Below, piece after piece: positions 57,611 through 64,000 of a stretch of 64,000 bases of DNA. Source of the stretch: Rhizophagus irregularis (lineage: Eukaryota > Glomeromycota > Glomeromycetes > Glomerales > Glomeraceae); contig NC_089437.1 in the NCBI RefSeq assembly GCF_026210795.1, positions 1,674,001 through 1,738,000 of the forward strand. The letters are read 5' to 3'. The notes under the pieces are model-generated. The model did no database searches and was not told where the DNA came from. It saw only the letters and a program-made list of their open reading frames with translations. Positions within the stretch are counted from its first letter, which is position 1, and each line of letters begins with the position of its first letter. The position numbers were made by a program, and so were the translations under genes.

Positions 57611-59182
57611 TTAATAGTAACTATGAAAGCTATAAGAATCTACTATTTTAACCCCTTTATCTTTAATTTGATTCAATAATTTTAATTCCTCATCATTTAA
57701 TTCTTTGTCCAATCCCAACATACCAAAAATTTTTAAAGTACCGTTACTTCTTTCAATATAATTTAAAACAATTTTAAGAAATTCCAATTCAATAATATGA
57801 TTTAAATTAATTATTTTGAAACCATTATGACAATTTTCTAAAAATTCCTTGAATCTTAAAAACTTATTGGAATTACGAAAATAAATATAAATAGAAATTT
57901 CACTAATATTGATAGGAATATTATTTGCTAAATTTATAAAAAATTCAGAATTATAAGAAATAACATTAATACTTAATATTCTTATACTATTTAAATCTTT
58001 AAAAAAAGGTAATACTGTTAAATCAAGATGGTAATAAATTCTTATTTTAAAAAAAATAAGATTTGAACAAAATATCAACATATTTTCAATAAGAGGTATT
58101 GTTGGATTATCAACCAATAAGCTTTGTAATGATGTACCTAAATATTTTATCATTAAAGATGTAACGTCTACACCCCAATTATTGCGCTTAAGTGATAACT
58201 TTGTTAGCTTAAATGAAACAATATTTAAAACCTCACATTGATCCAATAATATACCTTCACATTTTTCAAATCTTAAATATTTTAAATTATATAGATTTCT
58301 AAAATTTTTTAAACTAACATTACTAAAGTTAGTGTTTGTAAATTCAAGTTGAACCAAAGAACTCTTTTGAAATTCTAAAGATAAAAGAATATTATTTAAT
58401 AAAGAATAACAATTCCTTATCTTAAATATTTTTAATTTGTTTTGCTCTTGAATGATTGTATAAAGTTTTTTTAGAGTAGTAGAATTGATCAAATTATTTG
58501 AAGTGACATATCTTTGAATTTGAGGAAGTTTGATTATTAATTCTCGCAAATTTAAACAAATATTCGCTATATTGCTTAAAAATTCTTGCTCGATTTTATT
58601 ATTAACAGTACCATTTAAATAAAAATTTAATGATAATGAATTTAATCTTGTTAAATTTGAAGTGAAATTTTGAACATTAAAGTTTTTAAACCATTTTCTA
58701 TAAAATAAATATAACGAAATATCTAATTGTTTAATGTTTTTACTTTGACGTAAAATTGATTGATGAAATATTGGAATAATATAATAAATTTTATTATGAG
58801 AAGTTGATAAATTTGAAAAATATCTTACAAAACAACTATTAATTACGGAATTTATTATAAAATAATTATATTTTTCCATATATTTTGGATATTCAAATAA
58901 TGGCTTGTATTCTTCATCCAAATTAATATTATCAATCTGGTTTGGTTCTAGTTGATTCTTTAATTGTAAAGTTTCTTCTTTATTAAAGCAAGAAATTAGG
59001 GTAAAGATAATCGAGTAATTTTTTTCGGTTATATTTACAAAAGGATTTGCATAAAGTAAGGGAATCGTTGATTTACACCAAAATCGATTAACTAATAAAC
59101 AATTAAATAAAGTTGACCGATCATTTTGAAGGTGATGTAAAATGTGATAAATACAATCATCTGGTAAATAAGGCAAGGTCAT
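57611..59182 (-). CDS. F-box protein with leucine-rich C-terminal region (copy 2)
   Basis: 523 residues from MTLPYLPDDCIYHILHHLQN. F-box in the first ~48 residues; LRR-like repeats follow (KLKIFKIRNCYSLLNNILLS; NLKYLRFEKCEGILLDQCEV). Closer to copy 3 than to copy 1, sharing the insertion NPTIPLIENM absent from copy 1. Same strand and ~3-kb spacing as the others, so it arose by tandem duplication. No intron, signal peptide or lesion. Role as an SCF substrate receptor is family-based inference. Confidence 0.92.
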   Translation of the reverse strand: MTLPYLPDDCIYHILHHLQNDRSTLFNCLLVNRFWCKSTIPLLYANPFVNITEKNYSIIFTLISCFNKEETLQLKNQLEPNQIDNINLDEEYKPLFEYPKYMEKYNYFIINSVINSCFVRYFSNLSTSHNKIYYIIPIFHQSILRQSKNIKQLDISLYLFYRKWFKNFNVQNFTSNLTRLNSLSLNFYLNGTVNNKIEQEFLSNIANICLNLRELIIKLPQIQRYVTSNNLINSTTLKKLYTIIQEQNKLKIFKIRNCYSLLNNILLSLEFQKSSLVQLEFTNTNFSNVSLKNFRNLYNLKYLRFEKCEGILLDQCEVLNIVSFKLTKLSLKRNNWGVDVTSLMIKYLGTSLQSLLVDNPTIPLIENMLIFCSNLIFFKIRIYYHLDLTVLPFFKDLNSIRILSINVISYNSEFFINLANNIPINISEISIYIYFRNSNKFLRFKEFLENCHNGFKIINLNHIIELEFLKIVLNYIERSNGTLKIFGMLGLDKELNDEELKLLNQIKDKGVKIVDSYSFHSYY

Positions 59183-60866
59183 CTTAGAAATTTAGGAAGA
59201 AAAAGAAATTTTTCACGGAGTATCGGAGTGACTAAATAAGTTATTATAAGCCTAATTTTGGAAGTCACATGGTTGTACGTAACTGTAATAGGGTTTATAA
59301 GTCGCCGAATGATTTGCAATTTGACATCCGGATAAAACCAGGTAATTTGGTAACGATTTTCACTAAATTCTTTTTTTTTTTTGTAACACCCGTTTAATTT
59401 TTTTTGTCATACATTTATTTTCAGTTGTTTGATAATTTGATAATAATAAAACTGCCTAATGTTATACAGTATTCATATGCCGATTAGTATATTGGGAAGA
59501 ATATTAATGACTTAGCAGACATAATCATCTTGGTAGATTTAATACAACCCATTTATCAATTGTATGAAATTAAACAACAATATCACATTCCCAACATTAC
59601 ATGTAAAAAAAAATTTATTTTCAGGTAAATAATTTTACTAAATGAGCTTGTTGATTCTACTGACACTACCTATAGTTTATTTTTTTTCGATTTACAAGCT
59701 GAGTGAGATGCTAAATTTATTGTAAAATATTTTTGTAGGAATGAAAGAACCATGAAAGTGGCGCATCAACCTTATGAGTCTACCTGTTAAATTCGCACAT
59801 TTTGCATCTCTTTTTTTTGTTATCCTTTTTTACATTTTTTTAAAAAGGTTAGTAACTTAAAGCAAAAGATTCTTCAGCTTGAACAATTATTTGGTAAAGA
59901 GATTTATTTACTAATAGATATATTTTTTATTCAAATATGTATTTATGTATTGATTTCTACAGCATAATTTTGGTATCTTGTTCACAAGATCATTAACTGT
60001 AAGTTCTTCAACAGGTATGAAAATAATTAGATATTTTGATATTTTGGAGCCGTAGAAATTATTTACGAAAGCAAGTATAACTTATAACGTAATCCTTTAT
60101 TGTGTAATTTCAGCACTTCGACTAGTGAAAGAGACTCTACATCACGTATAGAATTACTCAGGTATCGATTCTTTATTAATAGTATGTATAAAAGATGAGC
60201 ATCTCAAATCATAATTATGGTATTTTTGTGATGAAATTATTTTTCTATTACTTTCTTAACCTTTACGACATAATTTTAACATTTTAAGTCAAATAGAGCT
60301 GAAATTTTTTAGGCGTAATCCTTTGACGAGGGTGTAAACTTACGTAAATTTGTGTAAATATGCGTAATCTTGTGTGAGTTCTTGTAAATTTCTCATGAAA
60401 ATTTACGTGAACTTTGTAAACTTATGTAGGATTATACCTCATCGCAGGCTACGAATTCTTACGTCTAAAATAATTTCCGGATGGACTTAGGGGGAGAAGG
60501 GAGTATGATTAAGATATCTTTAGAAGAAACTATTGCCAATTTTAATAGTATAAAAATTATAATTATTAATACTTTTATATTTAATATTTAAAAAAAATAG
60601 AATACTTATTAATGTAGGAGTTTTTTTTTAAAAAAAAAATAAAAGAATCATAATTTAATTTTATACGCTTAAAAGAACAAAAAAAAATCAAAATTTTTTT
60701 AATGTTTTCATTTTATATTTATTTAATAAGAAAGTAATAATAAATGATGGTTACCATCACTATTTAATGAGTAAAAGAAAATAAACAATCATCTAAATAT
60801 TCTAAAACGTAAATAATAAAAATAAATCCCAAAAAAATCTTAATTATCTTAATACATGATGAAGTA
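59183..60866. other. Intergenic between F-box copies 2 and 3
   Basis: Holds the leader box CACGGAGTATCGGAGT (59214-59229). At ~60318-60465 there is a partial inverted repeat (GTGTAAACTTACGTAAATTT and AAATTTACGTGAACTTTG), possibly a decayed MITE. No gene. Confidence 0.45.
59214..59229 (-). promoter_or_regulatory. Conserved leader box of F-box copy 2
   Basis: ACTCCGATACTCCGTG on the minus strand, 32 bp before the ATG, followed upstream by CCAAAATTAGGC and CATGTGACTT. Confidence 0.5.
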
Positions 60867-62459
60867 TCATAAATAATTATAAAAGCTATAATATTCCACT
60901 ATTTTAACCCCTTTATCTTTAATTTGATTCAATAAATTTAATTCCTCATCATTAAATTCTTTATCTAATCCCAACATACCAAAAATTTTTAAATTATTGT
61001 TACTTCTTTCAATATATTTTAAAACAATTTTAAGAAATTCTAATTCTACAATGTGATTTAAATTAATTATTTTGAAATCATTATGACAATTTTCTAAAAA
61101 TTCCTTAAATCTTAAAAACTTATTTGAATTACGAGAATAAATATAAATAGAAATATTACTAATATTGGTAGGTATATTATTTGCTAAATTTATAAAAAAT
61201 TCATTAATATTATTAGGATTATAAGAAGTAATATTAATATTTAATATTCTTATTCTTAAATTTTTGAAAAAGGGTAACACTGATAAATCAAAATGGTAAT
61301 TGATTCTTATTTTTAAAAAAATAAGTTTTGAACAAAACATTAATACATTTTCAATAAGAGGTATTGTTGGATTATCAACCAATAATCTTTGTAATGATGC
61401 ACCTAAATATTTGATCATGAAAGATGTAACATCAACAATCCAATTATTACGCTTAAGTGATAGTTTCATTAACTTAAATGAAGTAATATTTAAAACCTCA
61501 CATTGATCTAATAATATACCTTCACAATTTTCAAATCTTAAATATTTTAAATTATATAAACCTTTTAAATTCTTTAAACTAACATTATTAAAGTTAGTGC
61601 TTGTAAATTCAACATGAACTAAGGAATTCTTTTGAAATTCTAAAGATAAAAGTATATTATTTAATGAAGAGTAACAATTCATTATCTTAAATTTTTTAAG
61701 TTTGTTTTGATTTTGAATAATTGTACAAAATTTTTCTGAAGTAGTAGAATTGATTAAATTATTGGAAGTGACATGATGAGATAAAAATCTTGGAGTTCGA
61801 GGAAGCTTAATTATTAGTTTCCTCAAATTTAAACAAATATTCGCTATATTGCTTAAAAATTCTTGTCCAATTTCATTATAAACAGAGCCCACCAAATGAA
61901 AATTGAATGATAATGAATTTAATCTTGTTAAATTTGAAGTGAAATTTTGAACATTAAAGTTATTAAAACTATCTTTATAAAATAAATATAACAAAATATC
62001 TAATTGTTTAATATTTCTACTTTGACGTAAAATTGATCGATGAAATATTGGAGTAATATCAAAAATTTTAATATGAGAAGTTGGTAAATTTAAACAATTT
62101 TTTAGTAAACATCTATTAATTACGGAATTTATCGTAAAATAATTATATTTTTCTAAGTATTTTGGATATTCAAATAATGGGTTGTATTCCTCGTCCAAAT
62201 CAATATTATTAATCTGGTTTATATCTAATACATTCTTTAAGTGTAAAGTTTCTTCTTTATTAAAGCAGAAAATTAAGGTCAAAATTATCGAGTAATTTTT
62301 TTCGGTTATATTTACAAAAGGATTTGCATAAAGTAAGGGAATCGTTGATTTACACCAAAATCGATTAACTAATAAACAATTAAATAAAGTTGAGCGATCA
62401 TTTTGAAGTTGTTGTAAAATGTAAAAAATACAATCATCCGTTAAATAAAGTAAAGTCAT
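60867..62459 (-). CDS. F-box protein with leucine-rich C-terminal region (copy 3)
   Basis: 530 residues from MTLLYLTDDCIFYILQQLQN. F-box ~1-48, then LRR-like repeats (LKNLKGLYNLKYLRFENCEG, KLMKLSLKRNNWIVDVTSFM). An in-frame Met at 62540 would add 27 residues, but it reads through the conserved leader box, so 62459 is preferred. Differences from copy 2 are spread along the solenoid and include an insertion (ITSYNPNNINEFF). Intact, no intron. Confidence 0.92.
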   Translation of the reverse strand: MTLLYLTDDCIFYILQQLQNDRSTLFNCLLVNRFWCKSTIPLLYANPFVNITEKNYSIILTLIFCFNKEETLHLKNVLDINQINNIDLDEEYNPLFEYPKYLEKYNYFTINSVINRCLLKNCLNLPTSHIKIFDITPIFHRSILRQSRNIKQLDILLYLFYKDSFNNFNVQNFTSNLTRLNSLSFNFHLVGSVYNEIGQEFLSNIANICLNLRKLIIKLPRTPRFLSHHVTSNNLINSTTSEKFCTIIQNQNKLKKFKIMNCYSSLNNILLSLEFQKNSLVHVEFTSTNFNNVSLKNLKGLYNLKYLRFENCEGILLDQCEVLNITSFKLMKLSLKRNNWIVDVTSFMIKYLGASLQRLLVDNPTIPLIENVLMFCSKLIFLKIRINYHFDLSVLPFFKNLRIRILNINITSYNPNNINEFFINLANNIPTNISNISIYIYSRNSNKFLRFKEFLENCHNDFKIINLNHIVELEFLKIVLKYIERSNNNLKIFGMLGLDKEFNDEELNLLNQIKDKGVKIVEYYSFYNYL

Positions 62460-62491
62460 CTTTGGAAATTTAGGAAGGAAAAGAAAGTTTT

Positions 62492-62507
62492 CACGGAGTA
62501 TCGGAGT
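62492..62507 (-). promoter_or_regulatory. Conserved leader box of F-box copy 3
   Basis: ACTCCGATACTCCGTG on the minus strand, 33 bp before the chosen ATG. Confidence 0.5.
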
Positions 62508-63386
62508 TAGTTCGTAAATAAGCCTAATTTTGGATGTCACATGGTTGTACTAAATTTTGTAATACAATGTAACAGGAACGTCACCGTTGTATAGCATGAG
62601 GCGCAGTTCTGATGGGTCGAGCCCTAGATTTATCCGAGATAATATATGGATAAACCTGGGATAAGAATTTTATTTGTTCACTAAATAAGTCAATCTTTTA
62701 AAAAGATGTAGATAAATGATAATTATTATATCAAGGTAATTTCGAAATTTCAACGATGAAACAAAATTATTTTTAAGTTTGCTAATGCTTAGTAAATTAT
62801 TAAATGTTATGAGTTTACAAATTTTAGTATATTATAGATAATAAACCAACATTTTACATATGTAGCGTAAGTTGAAGTATTGATTGTAATAACAGAAATA
62901 CTTTTATTCTTGAGTTAGTATTAGTACCTTTGTTCAATGTAGCGTAGCTGCGTAAGATTACCAATAGTATGTTATTACACAAATTTATAATATAATTGAT
63001 TTCCTTCTGCTTAATAAATCACCTACTTGACTGACTTCCTTTTGTCTTACTTTATAAGTCATAACGAAATATTTGATGCATGTAATCTTTTTAATTTATC
63101 ATAAAAAAAGCATTTAAAACATTTCATTATATGTATAATGTTCTGTTTCCTGCATTTTTACCAATCATATTATGTTGTACTCTTTGTTCACATACTTTGT
63201 GTTGAATTTTTATTTTGATATTCTTAGGAAAAAAATTCAAAATTTATTTTTTCATGATTTGTTTTTAAGGTAGCTGATTAAGAAAAATTTTACTTTTTAT
63301 TATTTACGATTTTTAATATTGTAACTGATTAATGATTTTTTGCGAAAAATTTAACGAATTATTATTATAGGCAATTTCTATTTGTA
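62508..63386. other. Intergenic
   Basis: After the conserved upstream block of F-box copy 3 (to ~62555) the sequence is AT-rich without recognisable genes. Confidence 0.5.
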
Positions 63387-63619
63387 CACGGGGTGTTTAA
63401 ACACGGGTCATATTAGTAGATTAAAAACGGCATTCAAAACCTCCTTTAATGCCTTAAGTAAACTTGCAGAGCAGGTGAAAATACATATATTTATCTGTAA
63501 TATAATAAGAATAAAAAGTAAAAGAGTATGCTGTCGGTAGCATTCAATTTCAAATTAAAAAACAAAAAATTAGTCTATTAAAAATTATATTTATATGACC
63601 TGTGTACAAACACCCCGTG
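63387..63619. mobile_element. MITE with CACGGGGTGTTT ends and TA duplication
   Basis: 233 bp. Ends CACGGGGTGTTT and AAACACCCCGTG, flanked by TA (63385-63386 and 63620-63621); inverted similarity extends to GGTCATAT. Tc1/mariner-like, non-coding. Confidence 0.8.
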
Positions 63620-64000
63620 TAAACTTAGAAATTTTCATTATTATATTCTAAATTTTAGTTTATAATGATATTACACAATTCTCGATGATAAATTACTTAT
63701 TTTATTTTTTTTTAATTTAGTAATTAACTGAATACTGTAAATTAGTTATTTATAAATGACAGTTGTTAACCTTTGATTATTATACTTTTTAGGATTTTTG
63801 TACACTATGATTTCATAAAGTAAGAAAGATAAAAAGCACATTTATAGTATTTTTATTTTTACCATTAAAAAATACGATAGAATTTTCTTGATTGCTATAA
63901 GAAAAAAAAAATAAGTATTATGTACGAACAACGCAAACTAAGAAAGAGCGAAAATCAGATTTCCAAAATAAAAAAAATAATTAAAAAATTAGAAAATTAA
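63620..64000. other. Intergenic to the window end
   Basis: AT-rich, no feature recognised. Confidence 0.5.

Overview
The window looks like nuclear DNA of an arbuscular mycorrhizal fungus (Glomeromycotina, Rhizophagus-like). This is inferred from the very AT-rich sequence, short spliceosomal introns (59-101 bp), tandem BTB-BACK-TLDc genes, clustered F-box genes, a SAM-type family remnant and dense transposon debris. No rRNA genes, intact tRNA genes or CRISPR arrays were seen.

Layout. 1511-3484: one intact gene for an LRR-plus-coiled-coil protein. 4.6-7.4 kb: decayed minus-strand coding sequence, including a MULE-type transposase pseudogene (SWIM-like motif and CCHC knuckle). 8333-9021: a near-perfect foldback element with Tc1/mariner-like ends. 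9596-20125: a full-length, very young Ty3/gypsy-like LTR retrotransposon on the minus strand (LTRs 609 and 610 bp with two differences, 4-bp target duplication). 21.8-51.9 kb: seven intact BTB-BACK-TLDc genes and one pseudogene (first on minus, the rest on plus), all with one intron at the same phase-2 position, mixed with MITEs and decayed genes. 54.6-62.5 kb: three paralogous minus-strand F-box genes.

The retrotransposon is the most unusual object. Its coding order is Gag, Pro, RT-RNase H, a small ORF, then integrase. Gag carries an extra ~640-residue N-terminal half with a three-times repeated module, two copies of which end in a Cys4 motif. Gag and Pro are in one frame separated by a single UGA followed by CUA, a known leaky-stop context. 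Pro and RT meet in a 7-nt overlap in the -1 frame. The integrase is fused at its N terminus to a dTMP-kinase-like P-loop domain (Walker A GVDGTGKT and a DKSPYSEYFYQ motif). A degenerate tRNA-Gly-like sequence sits next to the 3' LTR; its 5' acceptor sequence fits the primer tRNA implied by the primer binding site. A plausible reading is that the element carries its own nucleotide kinase to support cDNA synthesis.

The BTB-TLDc genes keep near-identical BTB and BACK portions but vary strongly in a few TLDc loops, and most share a GTCGATCATG motif upstream of the start codon. This suggests birth-and-death evolution of substrate-adaptor-like proteins. At least two MITEs show exact 8-bp duplications and hAT-type ends, and another shows a 9-bp duplication.
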